From Candidatus Nitrospira allomarina (GTDB lineage Bacteria > Nitrospirota > Nitrospiria > Nitrospirales > UBA8639): a stretch of 64,000 nucleotides of DNA. The DNA lies in the NCBI RefSeq assembly GCF_032050975.1, contig NZ_CP116967.1:2105001-2169000 (forward strand). The letters run 5' to 3'. Of this stretch, positions 38,721-47,864 are shown piece by piece; positions within the stretch are counted from its first letter, which is position 1; each line of letters opens with the position of its first letter. A program made the position numbers and the translations under genes. A model generated the notes under the pieces. That model saw nothing but the letters and a program-made list of their open reading frames with translations, was not told the origin of the DNA and made no database searches.

Positions 38721-38813
38721 ATGCATAAAACCTGGTACCTTATTGGTGCAATTGCGATAGGCGTGTTAGTTTTTCTCTATCTGGTGTTTTGGTGTCCCAG
38801 CCCCTGCCAGTAA
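38721..38813 (+). CDS. Small single-helix membrane protein (30 aa)
   Basis: An ATG with GAGG about 5 bases upstream opens a 30-codon frame: two charged residues (His2, Lys3), a hydrophobic helix (YLIGAIAIGVLVFLYLVFW), then a Cys-Pro tail (CPSPCQ). The composition and strong hydrophobicity are unlike random sequence. The two cysteines could lie outside the membrane. No family is known to me. The same strand and closeness to the Usp gene suggest a possible joint transcript. Confidence 0.5.
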   Translation: MHKTWYLIGAIAIGVLVFLYLVFWCPSPCQ

Positions 38814-39224
38814 GGGCAATCTTGATTTCAGTCGCACGTCCTCCTGCATCCGCTGGCGACACATTTTTTGGCGATTGTGCAACTCTGTCCGGCTACACTC
38901 CCCGGAGAGGTCGATCTGGTCCCTTTGGAGTGGTAGACTAGAAACTGGCTCCCCGGTCCTGCCAAATTTGTCGGCCTGTTCAGGCCACTTTCCTAAAGAT
39001 CGTCTAGGTATTGGGAGCTAGTGGGTTCTTTTGTATGTGTCCCTATATGGCATTCCGGCCCAACATATGAGGGTGCTGGAGGAATATCAGGGGGCCGTAT
39101 AAGCTGGTGGGCCTTCGAGGCGCTCAGAAGCTGACAGGCGACAAAAAACTAGATTGTCCGTTATAATAAAAGAAATGGATAAAAAGGAGGAGTAATTCCG
39201 TTTGTATGAGAAGGATATCAATAC
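38814..39224. other. Intergenic stretch with a possible -10 box
   Basis: No ORF of substance is seen. TATAAT occurs at 39162-39167, about 60 bases before the protease-domain gene, without a good -35. AAGGAGG at 39184-39190 is too far from the ATG at 39225 to be its ribosome site; AAGGA at 39211 is closer. Confidence 0.4.
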
Positions 39225-39908
39225 ATGATTAATAAAGCGGACAGGAAGAAGGTCTCATTGCTTCTGGGGTTAGTCTTGACCCTCAATGTGGTGTGTGCCA
39301 CCAGTCTTGGGGCCAGTCCGTCTGTTCGTCAGATTCCGCATCTGATTATTCCAATCCTGGGGACATCTCTCAACAAACAATTCAGGCCGGTGGGCATGGT
39401 AAGCCAGGTGGTGATTGATGTCTATGAGCGTCAGGATCGCAACGGCCTTCAAATCCAATTTCATACCGAACCAGGAAATTTTTCCTTGTTTGCCCGTCAG
39501 TCGATCCATGCAGCCATCACTCGGGCGCTGGCTGCTGCCAATCTTCCGTCGGAATCCTGGACTGTTCTCCTGAAATTTCCTTATACCGGCCTCACGGTTT
39601 ATGGGGAAAGTCTTTCGGCCATGGTGGGCCTGAGCGTGGTGTCCATGATCAAGGGAGATCATCTCCTGGAAGGGCGGGCCCTCACCGGAACGATCACGGA
39701 AAGAGGATCGATCGGAGCTGTGGGAGGGCTTCAACTCAAAATTTTAGCCGCCTACGAAAATCACTTTGAGCGTGTGTTGGTTCCCAGCGAGTATGATGTA
39801 CGGGATGGAGATTGGCGTACCCCGTTTTTGATGCAGGTCTCCCCTGTTGGGACGATCGATGAAGCCTACTTTGGGCTGACCGGTCATCATTTGGCGACCC
39901 TTCCCTAA
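39225..39908 (+). CDS. Exported Lon-type (S16) serine protease domain protein
   Basis: The 227-residue product has a signal peptide (residues about 10-30, SLLLGLVLTLNVVCATSLGA). The rest aligns in layout with only the proteolytic domain of Lon. The Ser of the dyad is Ser131 (GESLSAMVGLSV, where Lon has GPSAG), and the Lys is Lys172 in GAVGGLQLKILAAYE; the spacing (41) is close to that in Lon. TGTITERGSIG is the conserved loop. No AAA+ domain and no partner ATPase are present, so it would work without ATP, outside the cytoplasm. The substrate is unknown. Confidence 0.8.
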   Translation: MINKADRKKVSLLLGLVLTLNVVCATSLGASPSVRQIPHLIIPILGTSLNKQFRPVGMVSQVVIDVYERQDRNGLQIQFHTEPGNFSLFARQSIHAAITRALAAANLPSESWTVLLKFPYTGLTVYGESLSAMVGLSVVSMIKGDHLLEGRALTGTITERGSIGAVGGLQLKILAAYENHFERVLVPSEYDVRDGDWRTPFLMQVSPVGTIDEAYFGLTGHHLATLP

Positions 39909-40093
39909 GACCTACCTTTCAGTTTTCCCGCCGTTGCTCTGTAGGATGGATTCTGGCTTCCTGCCCAGGTTTTTTGCGTGAAAAATTAAGTAAAAACATT
40001 TCAACTAAGCAAATATTCTTAAATTGTGCCAACAGGCCGGAGTCCTATCGGTTGAATTGGTCCATCCGCTTGCGAGTTCCCTTCAGAAATTTT

Positions 40094-41419
40094 TTATGGG
40101 AATTTTGACATCGTCGGAGGGAGGTTTTCTTTGGTCAGTGTTAAAAAATGTGTTGCGCAGGAGATGCAGGGATCATAACTGCGAATCAGTTCTTCGCATT
40201 TCATTGCGGTTTCCTGATCGTTGAGATGAAGGATGTCTGGCAGGAGGTTTCGAAGATCGTCCTCCATGCGGCGTTGATTTTGGGAGGTTGGCGGCACAAT
40301 CTTGGCAAGGCAAATGGTGCCATCAGCCTTGACCTCATAACGATGGTATAAAAGGCCTCGCGGGGCTTCGGTCGCGGCCATACCGGTTCCGGCGCGGAGT
40401 GTTACTGGCACGTTTGGAGAAGTTGGCCGCTCATACCGGTCAATGAGTCGAAGAGCCTCGTCAAAGGCATAGAGCACTTCCACCGATCGTGCCACGATAC
40501 CCATGGACGCGCGGTTGAACGGGAGGACTAATCCCGTGCTCTGTAAGACGTCTTTGGCCAACAACGAGAGCTGGTCCTGGTTGAGAGCGAGCCGGGCTAA
40601 CGGCCCTGTGAGATAAGATTTTCCATTCAACGTGCAGTGGAGGGCATTGGAATAGGGTACTTGTTCTTCATGGAAATGGTGTTCAAACTCCGAGGCGGCC
40701 ATGCGGTGTCCCCGATTGGTGACGACGTCGCCTTCATTCATCGGATATTCAGAAGGCCCCCGAAGGGCGAGGAAGGTATAGGCCTGTTCGGGATCTTGAA
40801 ATTCAAACCCGCTCACCCACCTAAGCGTTTCCGCAGCGGCATCCCTGGCCCATAGGAATTCGTCCTTCAGCTCATGCAAGGCATTCCTTGTCGGCACTTG
40901 GGAGAATCCGCCGATCTTTACCGAAACCGGATGCACTGATCGTCCCCCTAACAGCGTTAACAGATCATTGCCCGCCTTTTTCATTCGAAGCCCTCGCTTC
41001 ACAAGATCGGGGTGTGAGCGGGCCATCTCAAGCCCGCTGTCGAATCCTAAGAAATCCGGACCCTGGAGCATATAAATGTGCAGAACATGACTTTCGATCC
41101 ATTCCCCGCAATACAGGAGTCGACGTAAATCGCGAAGGCTTTGTGGCATCTCCACATGGAAGATTTGTTCCAGGGCATGGACTGCACTCATTTGATAAGC
41201 CACCGGACAAATACCGCAAATACGGGCCACGATATCGGGCACTTCGTTAACGTGACGTCCCTGGAGGAAGGCTTCAAAAAATCGTGGAGGTTCAAAAATC
41301 CGGAGTTGCACATCCCGGACCTGACCATCCTGAACGGTGATATGAAGGGCTCCTTCCCCTTCTACCCTGGCCATCATGTCGATTTTGATGGTTCTCGATT
41401 TATCTGGAGTCCCAGGCAT
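40094..41419 (-). CDS. hydA: Group 3b-type [NiFe] hydrogenase, large (alpha) subunit
   Basis: The 441-residue subunit holds the Ni-Fe site. The L1 motif is RICGICPVAYQMSAVHALE, and the L2 motif DPCISCATHFL lies close to the C-terminus, with the short tail usual in F420/NAD(P)-linked group 3 enzymes. The ATG at 41419 has GGAAGG upstream and overlaps the small-subunit gene by 20 bases. It is the last gene of the gamma-delta-alpha block. Family members (sulfhydrogenases) oxidise H2 with NADP+ or NAD+ and can also reduce polysulfide. Maturation genes hyp are not in this window. Confidence 0.95.
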   Translation of the reverse strand: MPGTPDKSRTIKIDMMARVEGEGALHITVQDGQVRDVQLRIFEPPRFFEAFLQGRHVNEVPDIVARICGICPVAYQMSAVHALEQIFHVEMPQSLRDLRRLLYCGEWIESHVLHIYMLQGPDFLGFDSGLEMARSHPDLVKRGLRMKKAGNDLLTLLGGRSVHPVSVKIGGFSQVPTRNALHELKDEFLWARDAAAETLRWVSGFEFQDPEQAYTFLALRGPSEYPMNEGDVVTNRGHRMAASEFEHHFHEEQVPYSNALHCTLNGKSYLTGPLARLALNQDQLSLLAKDVLQSTGLVLPFNRASMGIVARSVEVLYAFDEALRLIDRYERPTSPNVPVTLRAGTGMAATEAPRGLLYHRYEVKADGTICLAKIVPPTSQNQRRMEDDLRNLLPDILHLNDQETAMKCEELIRSYDPCISCATHFLTLTKENLPPTMSKFP

Positions 41420-42245
41420 CGCTTTCCTTCCGGAAAGGCTGAACCGATCCGTTGATTCCTCGAAAACGGCGAACCATTTCCAGGGGTATGAGTTGCAGCT
41501 GCTCATGAAATTGTTTGGCCAGAGATCCGGTATTTGGGGGCACTCCTGGAATTACTGAATCCTGTTCGGCGGGGCCAAAGCACCCATAGCACTCCCGGCC
41601 CATAGCGGGGCAGATGGCCCCGCACCCGGTACGCGTCACCGGTCCAAGACAGGGCATGCCCTTCGCGACCAGGACGCAGACATGTCCCTGGCGTTTACAG
41701 TCCAGGCATACACTGTGTGCGGGAATGCTGGGTGTGACGCCTCTCAGTAAATCGGTGAGCACTCGAAGGAGTTGTGGCTTATCAATCGGGCATCCCCACA
41801 ATTCATAGTCCACCTTGACGTGTTCGGAAATAGGAGTCGATGTGCTCAGGCTGTGGATGTATTCGGGGCTGGGATACACCGTTCGCTTGAAGGCTTCCAC
41901 ATCGCCCCAGTTCCGAAGAGCCTGAATGCCCCCGGAAGTCGCACAGGCACCGATGGTGATCAAGGTTGTTGTCTGTTGCCGGAGATCGAGAACTCGAGAG
42001 AGATCTTCAGGGCAGGTAATGGAGCCTTCAACGAATGTTATATCATACGGGCCAGGCTGCATATTGCTGGAGGCTTCGGGGAAATAGGCGATGTCGAGGG
42101 CTTCTCCCAAAGCCAGTAAATCGTCCTCCATATTCAGAATGCTTAACTGGCATCCGTCACAAGAGGCAAACTTCACCACGGCAATTCGGGGGCGGGGCCT
42201 GGTTGAAGAATGCTGAGTTGGGGTCGTTGATCCATCCATTGTCAT
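41400..42245 (-). CDS. hydD: Group 3b-type [NiFe] hydrogenase, small (delta) subunit
   Basis: The 281-residue subunit carries three Fe-S clusters. The proximal cluster cysteines are in SCDGCQLSIL and GACATSGG. The others are in WGCPIDK, CLDCKRQGHVC, GMPCLGPVTRTGCGAICP and CYGCFGP. It lies between gamma and alpha. There is no Tat signal, so the enzyme is cytoplasmic. Confidence 0.94.
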   Translation of the reverse strand: MTMDGSTTPTQHSSTRPRPRIAVVKFASCDGCQLSILNMEDDLLALGEALDIAYFPEASSNMQPGPYDITFVEGSITCPEDLSRVLDLRQQTTTLITIGACATSGGIQALRNWGDVEAFKRTVYPSPEYIHSLSTSTPISEHVKVDYELWGCPIDKPQLLRVLTDLLRGVTPSIPAHSVCLDCKRQGHVCVLVAKGMPCLGPVTRTGCGAICPAMGRECYGCFGPAEQDSVIPGVPPNTGSLAKQFHEQLQLIPLEMVRRFRGINGSVQPFRKESDAWDSR

Positions 42246-42270
42246 TGCGGGCTATTCTTCATTCACAATT

Positions 42271-42287
42271 CCCCCTTAAAAAGGGGG
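42271..42287. repeat. Short hairpin CCCCCTTAAAAAGGGGG between hydG and hydD
   Basis: A 7-bp perfect stem with a 3-base loop lies in the 80-base spacer of the hydrogenase genes. It resembles the short CCCCCTTTTTAAGGGGG repeats found in many genomes. It could tune downstream expression as an attenuator or mRNA end, but it has no clean T tail. Confidence 0.5.
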
Positions 42288-42325
42288 CCAGGAGAATTTT
42301 TTCAGATCATTTCTTCAGGCTCTAT

Positions 42326-43162
42326 TTACACACCCACTTTTCCGAAATACGGTACCACCCGGTCTAACCGCATCACGGGTCCGTCCTTACAGACAAAGAA
42401 TGGCCCAAGCTGACAATGCCCGCAGAGTCCGATGCCGCATTCCATATGCCGCTCCAACGACACATACATAGCGTCAGGGCGCAGACCTTGATGCGAGAGG
42501 GTATTACAGGCAATCCGCATCATGATCTCCGGTCCGCACATCATGACCAGCGTATTGGCAGGGTCCAACTGCAGTTGGTCAAACAATTCGGTGACCACGC
42601 CCACATGGCTATGCCAGGTCTTTCCGGGTTCATCGCTGGTCAATAGTACCTGTGTGCGGGGTTGGTAGCGCCAGGCATCAAATCGTTCCCGGTAGAGCAG
42701 GTCGTGGGGGGTTTTTACCCCGTGGAGAATGGTCATGGCGCCATACTCCTCCCGCCTCCGAAACATATATTCAATGGCTCCCACCACCGGAGCGCATCCC
42801 AATCCGCCGGTGACGATAAGCACATCCTTCCCTTGGGCTTCCCTCATGGGCCATCCAATCCCAAACGGCCCACGAACGCCCACACTCTCACCCACTTGCA
42901 TCGCACCCAATACCTGCGTGATCCGACCCACCACACGAATGGTGTGGTCCAGAAATTCCGGCTCCCCAGGGTCCGACACAATGGAAATGGCTACCTCCCC
43001 TACACCAAACACATAGAGCATGTTGAACTGCCCCGCCTCAAAGCGAAAAGACTCCCGATGAGTGGAATCTGTGAGTTGCAGGCGAAAGGTCACGATATCG
43101 GTGGACTCCTGTTTCCTGTCCACGATCACAGCCGGATGAATGAGGTAGGGATTAAAAGTCAT
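42326..43162 (-). CDS. hydG: Hydrogenase gamma subunit (FAD/NAD(P)-binding, ferredoxin-reductase-like)
   Basis: The 278-residue flavoprotein subunit has an FAD-binding beta barrel, SDPGEPEFLDHTIRVVG, GVRGPFGIGWP, then a nucleotide domain (VTGGLGCAPVVGAIEYMF; MMCGPEIMMRI). A [2Fe-2S] cysteine cluster near the end reads ECGIGLCGHCQLGPFFVC. It passes electrons to NAD(P)+. In usual group 3b operons the beta gene is directly upstream; here it is missing at that place, and the spacer (43163-43534) is empty. Confidence 0.94.
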   Translation of the reverse strand: MTFNPYLIHPAVIVDRKQESTDIVTFRLQLTDSTHRESFRFEAGQFNMLYVFGVGEVAISIVSDPGEPEFLDHTIRVVGRITQVLGAMQVGESVGVRGPFGIGWPMREAQGKDVLIVTGGLGCAPVVGAIEYMFRRREEYGAMTILHGVKTPHDLLYRERFDAWRYQPRTQVLLTSDEPGKTWHSHVGVVTELFDQLQLDPANTLVMMCGPEIMMRIACNTLSHQGLRPDAMYVSLERHMECGIGLCGHCQLGPFFVCKDGPVMRLDRVVPYFGKVGV

Positions 43163-43534
43163 GGTTTGGCATTTATGGGATTACGCTGGCGTCCTCGTAA
43201 GAAAAGTTTAGACCCCATAGGGTATCCTAACAAATGAAACCACAATCACCTGAATTCTAATTTCTCCAAATGAACGCTTCATGGTAGTGTAGCATTTCTC
43301 CTCAAATGCTAGGGATTGGAGGTCTCTTTTGAGAGAATAGCAAGACCAAAGCCAAAGTAATGAGGAACTGCCAGTTAAGCATCGAGATTAAAAATTTTTA
43401 AATCTAGTTCCAGAAATAGTTATTTGTGAAACCTTTAAAAGGCCATTTTTCTGTTCCCCCTAAAGTTTTAGAGTAAAAAAAACCAATCGTTAGAAAAATA
43501 TTCAAGTCTGCACGAAGCAGAAAGGGGGGGCGTT
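43163..43534. other. A+T-rich divergent spacer
   Basis: It separates hydG (minus) from the DJ-1/PfpI gene (plus) and marks the point where a hydB gene would be expected. It is A+T-rich with several poly-A/T runs. No ORF, remnant of hydB or recognised regulatory motif was seen. Confidence 0.45.
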
Positions 43535-44227
43535 ATGAGCAAGAAAATCCTAGTAGTTCTTACCAGCGTGGCAAAATATCCAAACTTAAATCGGGCGACC
43601 GGATTATGGTTGGGTGAGGCCGTACACTTCGTGAAGAAAGTTCAAGAGGCTGGTTATGGGGTTGATTTTGTCAGTCCCAAAGGAGGATACACTCCGATTG
43701 ATCCACATAGTCTTGCACAGGCAGATACGACTGACTGGGAATGGTACCAGAAAAAGGAATTTATGAATCGTCTAGGGACCACGGTTACACCCGCCGACGT
43801 CAACCCGGATGATTATGTGGCGATTTACTTTACCGGTGGCCATGGGGTGATCTGGGATTTTCCCGATAACGAAAAACTTCAATCGATCAGCCGGAAGATT
43901 TATGAGAATGGTGGATGTGTTTCCTCAGTGTGCCACGGCGCTCTCGGTTTGCTGAACATTCAGTTATCGGATGGAACGCTACTCATTAAAGGCAAAAACG
44001 TCACCGGCTTTTCAAATGAAGAAGAACAGCTTGTGGAACTCGATAAGGTTGTGCCATTCCTGACGGAGACCGAATTGGTTAAGCGAGGGGCGAAATATAA
44101 GAAAGCCGATAAGCCCTGGGGTTCATTTGCGTTGGAAGATACCAGGCTTATCACCGGCCAGAATCCGGCATCGGGTGGTGCGGTGGCTGATCTTCTGATA
44201 GCGGCACTTCGAAAAAGCGGAACATGA
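43535..44227 (+). CDS. DJ-1/PfpI superfamily protein (Hsp31-like)
   Basis: This 230-residue protein has the nucleophile elbow with Cys133-His134 (SSVCHGALGLL), an early acidic residue Glu28 (LWLGE) and GGHGVIWDFPDN. These match the Hsp31/YajL-like glyoxalase III and chaperone group, rather than a true amidotransferase. Pyrimidine-free GGGGGG precedes the ATG. Likely role is detoxifying methylglyoxal or protein repair. A dispersed repeat follows. Confidence 0.88.
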   Translation: MSKKILVVLTSVAKYPNLNRATGLWLGEAVHFVKKVQEAGYGVDFVSPKGGYTPIDPHSLAQADTTDWEWYQKKEFMNRLGTTVTPADVNPDDYVAIYFTGGHGVIWDFPDNEKLQSISRKIYENGGCVSSVCHGALGLLNIQLSDGTLLIKGKNVTGFSNEEEQLVELDKVVPFLTETELVKRGAKYKKADKPWGSFALEDTRLITGQNPASGGAVADLLIAALRKSGT

Positions 44228-44309
44228 TAATTTTGGATTTTGGTCTTACAGCTAGACGATGTGTATCTGAAATCTACCTTAGGGGCTCCCTGTAAACAAG
44301 CGCTAGTGG

Positions 44310-44581
44310 ATGAATGACTCGCACCGGTGTCCCCAACTCTCGTGGCCAACTGATGCTCTGTTCGCCGGGTTTCGCCTCGGCAGGCGAGGGCCTTTTGATT
44401 CGGCAAAAGTCCCCAAAACCATTGACGCCCCGTCTGGCCTTATGGGACCGAAGGGACGCCAACCAGAGGAGGGCGGACCAACTCGCGGAGCCTGTCCTGA
44501 GCTTTATCGAAGGGCTCAAACAAGGCACCCCAACTGATAAAGGCATCCCTCCCTTAGGCCAGTCGGCAGGCGTCAGACCCA
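44310..44581 (-). repeat. Dispersed intergenic repeat, copy B (inverted)
   Basis: Read on the minus strand, this carries the same ordered blocks as copy A at 29171-29395, including ACGGGGCGTCAATGGTTTTGG and ACTTTTGCCGAA. It also holds an extra small palindrome-like insert at 44491-44519 (AGCCTGTCCTGAGC ... CGAAGGGCT) not present in copy A. Confidence 0.75.
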
Positions 44582-44886
44582 TGGAAAACACACCTTTCAG
44601 GAACAGAAATGAGAGAACGAGGAACCATATATTCTTTATGATCCGATTAAGTGTCTGACAGGTAAACCATCGGACAAAGATTCATTCGCCGGTTGCGAGG
44701 CGGTGAGCTTGTTCGTTCTGTTCTGAGGGCAATTCAATGTGATTTCTTACCCGTAAGAAATTTCCTGTTTCTCTGAATCGAGAAGAGATTTCTATCATGG
44801 GCTTAGCGGGGATATTAGTGAGATCTGTTTGTCGATCTACTTGGAGGGGAGTGAATGATTTTTTCCATTTGATTAAGGAGGTTCTG

Positions 44887-44988
44887 ATGGTCATTGGGGT
44901 AAAATTACAAATGGGTCCTGACGGAGGGACCATAGCCTTAAGACCAAGGACATTTGAACAGTCACACAGAATCATAGGATCCAGATGA
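44887..44988 (+). CDS. 33-codon ORF coupled to malQ
   Basis: The ATG has a strong AAGGAGG 5 bases upstream (44877-44883). The stop TGA overlaps the malQ ATG in ATGA (44985-44988), so translation of the two is coupled. The peptide (MVIGVKLQMGPDGG at the start, rich in Arg and Ile at the end) has no recognised domain. The better ribosome site lies before this ORF, not before malQ, so it may serve as a leader that loads ribosomes for malQ, or as a small real protein. Confidence 0.5.
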   Translation: MVIGVKLQMGPDGGTIALRPRTFEQSHRIIGSR

Positions 44989-47306
44989 AACCTTTACCGA
45001 ATACCGATACATCTCAAAAGAAATCCGTTTCGCTCTTGCATCAATTGGCCCGGCGTCATGGGATTCAGCCCGTCTTTCGCGACGAAAGCGGCAATCAGAG
45101 AGTGGTGCCTGATGAAAGTTTGCGAGGCCTGCTTCGGCTGATGGGTGTTTCCGCCCAAACGTCCCAACAAGTCCGTGAATCTGTTTTAGCCTCGAAGACC
45201 AATGAATGGACGAAATGCGTTCAAGAAACGTTCGTCATTCCTCAATCGAAATTGTCCTCAGGATGGATGTTGCACATTCCTCTAGGACCGGAATCACTTT
45301 CTTCCATACACCTCGACTGGACCATCCGGGGAGAAAACAAGTTTCGAGCAACCCGTCAGGCCAGTGGAACTTCGATAAAGATCCTTGGGCGAAAAAAAAT
45401 TAACGGGCGGCACTATCTGCGTGGCAGGCTTCCTTTTCCCCGTCAGTTGCCGCTGGGATATTATACGCTCCAATTGTCAATCACCTCTCCTTCGTACCGG
45501 GCACATGAAACTTCGCGTGTCATCGTCACTCCGGACAGCGCATATGCCCCGGCCTCTTATAAGAAGGCCCGTGGTCTCTGGGGATTGACCGTTCAACTTT
45601 ATGGAGTACGGTCCGAACGGAACTGGGGAATCGGAGATTTCAGCGACCTCAACAATCTGGTCGGCTGGGCAGGGAAAGATTTAGGCGCAGCCATGGTTGG
45701 CGTCAATCCTCTCCATGCGTTGCTGCCGGGTGAAATCAGTCCATATTCCCCTTCAAGCCGGATGTTCCATCATCCCTTGTATTTGGATATTGAGCGAATT
45801 CCCGAACATTATGAAAGCCCGGTGGCTCAGCGACGCGTCAAAAGCAAAGTTTTTCAGACAACTTTGAGCGCCCTCCGAGCATCTCCGACAGTTGATTACG
45901 ATTCGGTGCAGGCCATCAAGTATAAACATTTCGAAACCCTGTATCGTCAGTTTCTCAAAAACCATCTGGTTCCCCGGTCACGGCGGGGATTGGCCTTTCT
46001 GCGATTTATTCAACAGCAGGGAAGCAATCTCGAACATTTTGCCTGTTTTCAGGTATTAGGTGAAATTTTTTCGCGTACCCGTTCTCCCAAGAAAAAGACA
46101 AAAAGTTGGCAGGATTGGCCGAAAGAATTCAGAGATCCGCTCTCTCCTCAGGTCCAAAGGTTTTCCCGCAAACATCCCACACGCATCAATTTTTTTCGAT
46201 ACCTTGAATGGATATGCCAGGACCAGCTCGCGCAGGTGAGAGCAACTGCGCGTCGACTGCGTATGCCCGTTGGCCTCTATCAAGATCTCGCCGTAGGGAT
46301 CGATCCCAATGGTTATGAAGCCTGGGCCTTCCAGAATCAATTGGTGACGCAGGCATCCATTGGGACCCCACCGGAAATTTTTTCGCCAAAAGGCCAAAAT
46401 TGGAACCTGGTGCCGCTTTCTCCCGAACATCTCCATCAACAAGGCTATGAGGTCTTTGTCAAAACGTTTCAGGCCATGATGAACGGCGGCGGCTTATTGC
46501 GCATTGATCATGCCATGGGGCTTTTCCGATTGTTCTGGATTCCGCGAGGAAAGTCGCCCTCAGAAGGGGCTTATATTCATTATCCCGCCGAAGCGTTATT
46601 AGCCATTTTGGCCTTGGAGAGTCACAAGTCCGGGACCACCATTGTTGGGGAAGATCTGGGAACAATCACCCCTCACATTAGAAAAACCCTCAGCCTCTCT
46701 GGTCTGTTGAGCTACCGGCTTTTATTATTTGAAAAAACCAATACAGGGAATTTTATCCCGCCGAACCGGTATAAGAGGTCGGCGATGGTCGCCGTATCCA
46801 CCCATGATTTACCCACATTGAAAGGATATTGGGAAGGCCGGGATATTCACTGGAAAACACAATTGAATGTATATCCTGACCCGACCGATGCCGGGAAAGA
46901 ATGGCATGCACGAAACAAGGAAAAGGAGAAATTACTGCAAGCCCTCAGAAAGGAAGGATTGTGGACCGGTCCGCATTCCGGAACATCACAAGCCCTTCCT
47001 TTATTCACCTCTGAATTGCAGCAAGCCGTGCATGCCTATTTAGCTAGAACCCCGAGCTTTCTCTTAGCCATATCCCTGGAAGATCTCCTTGGGGATGCAG
47101 ACACACCTAATATCCCGGGGGCGCCTTCTCGTGCCTATCCGGTCTGGAGGATGAAAGCCGGTGCCCAAGGATCTGATTTGCACGAATGGCGCGATTCGCC
47201 GGACATTGCCAAGTTGGTGACGGTCATCAATCATGAACGAACACGACCTCAATTGGCTAAAAATAAGCCATCTAATACAACCAGGTCGCCGTCACGGCAT
47301 TCCTAA
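44985..47306 (+). CDS. malQ: 4-alpha-glucanotransferase (amylomaltase, GH77)
   Basis: The 773-residue enzyme moves alpha-1,4-glucan chains and acts in glycogen turnover. An N-terminal extension of about 190 residues (two beta-sandwich-like domains) comes before the GH77 core, as in longer plant- and bacterial-type enzymes. Core motifs are LWGLTVQLYGVRSERNWGIGDF, the nucleophile Asp in GGLLRIDHAMG, the acid/base Glu in VGEDLGTI and the stabilising Asp in STHDLPTL. The ATG overlaps the 33-codon ORF. No other glycogen genes are nearby. Confidence 0.93.
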   Translation: MKPLPNTDTSQKKSVSLLHQLARRHGIQPVFRDESGNQRVVPDESLRGLLRLMGVSAQTSQQVRESVLASKTNEWTKCVQETFVIPQSKLSSGWMLHIPLGPESLSSIHLDWTIRGENKFRATRQASGTSIKILGRKKINGRHYLRGRLPFPRQLPLGYYTLQLSITSPSYRAHETSRVIVTPDSAYAPASYKKARGLWGLTVQLYGVRSERNWGIGDFSDLNNLVGWAGKDLGAAMVGVNPLHALLPGEISPYSPSSRMFHHPLYLDIERIPEHYESPVAQRRVKSKVFQTTLSALRASPTVDYDSVQAIKYKHFETLYRQFLKNHLVPRSRRGLAFLRFIQQQGSNLEHFACFQVLGEIFSRTRSPKKKTKSWQDWPKEFRDPLSPQVQRFSRKHPTRINFFRYLEWICQDQLAQVRATARRLRMPVGLYQDLAVGIDPNGYEAWAFQNQLVTQASIGTPPEIFSPKGQNWNLVPLSPEHLHQQGYEVFVKTFQAMMNGGGLLRIDHAMGLFRLFWIPRGKSPSEGAYIHYPAEALLAILALESHKSGTTIVGEDLGTITPHIRKTLSLSGLLSYRLLLFEKTNTGNFIPPNRYKRSAMVAVSTHDLPTLKGYWEGRDIHWKTQLNVYPDPTDAGKEWHARNKEKEKLLQALRKEGLWTGPHSGTSQALPLFTSELQQAVHAYLARTPSFLLAISLEDLLGDADTPNIPGAPSRAYPVWRMKAGAQGSDLHEWRDSPDIAKLVTVINHERTRPQLAKNKPSNTTRSPSRHS

Positions 47307-47395
47307 GTTTCAGAGAGCGTCGCCGAAAGGGGTAAAAACTCAGGAAGGTACATGGGGGAATGAAATCTGGCGAATCCAGGGACTCGGTGAAGACC

Positions 47396-47854
47396 ATGTC
47401 ATTCGATTACACACTCGATTTCAACGCCATTGATTTCAGAAAGCATCCGGAGCTGTATCGTATCGGAAAAGGAGAGCAGGGAGTCCTTCTGGTTGAACCC
47501 TATAAGAGCGAGATATTACCACACTGGAAATTTAAAACCCCCCAGATGGCTCGAAGGTCGGCTAACTGGATTTACAAGTTATTTCTCGCATACAAAGCCA
47601 AGGGCGACTTTGTCGGAATGGATATGGCACGTAAATACTTGCAGATGGGGTATACGAGGTCCAGAAGATATGCCAACCACAAAACAGGCCGGAAGTATGC
47701 TCAGCCTAGCAGGGAAATCCTGCCGGTTGTAGAAGATAAAGAGAAGACTGAATCAGCTAAAATCTTTTACCAGAAGTGGAAGAAAGCCAGAGAAAATAAG
47801 GAATATGTGAAACTGAAGCAAAGGCACAAAGAGATGTTTTTCAAGCAGCCCTGA
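47396..47854 (+). CDS. DUF4385 domain protein
   Basis: The 152-residue basic protein begins SFDYTLDFNAIDFRKHPELYRIGKGEQGVLLVEPYKS and has FKTPQMARRSANWIYKLF and GDFVGMDMARKYLQMGYTRSRRYANH, matching DUF4385. It has no known function. It is Lys/Arg-rich in the C-terminal third. A longer frame starting at 47360 lacks a ribosome site. Confidence 0.78.
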   Translation: MSFDYTLDFNAIDFRKHPELYRIGKGEQGVLLVEPYKSEILPHWKFKTPQMARRSANWIYKLFLAYKAKGDFVGMDMARKYLQMGYTRSRRYANHKTGRKYAQPSREILPVVEDKEKTESAKIFYQKWKKARENKEYVKLKQRHKEMFFKQP

Positions 47855-47864
47855 GAATTGTGAC

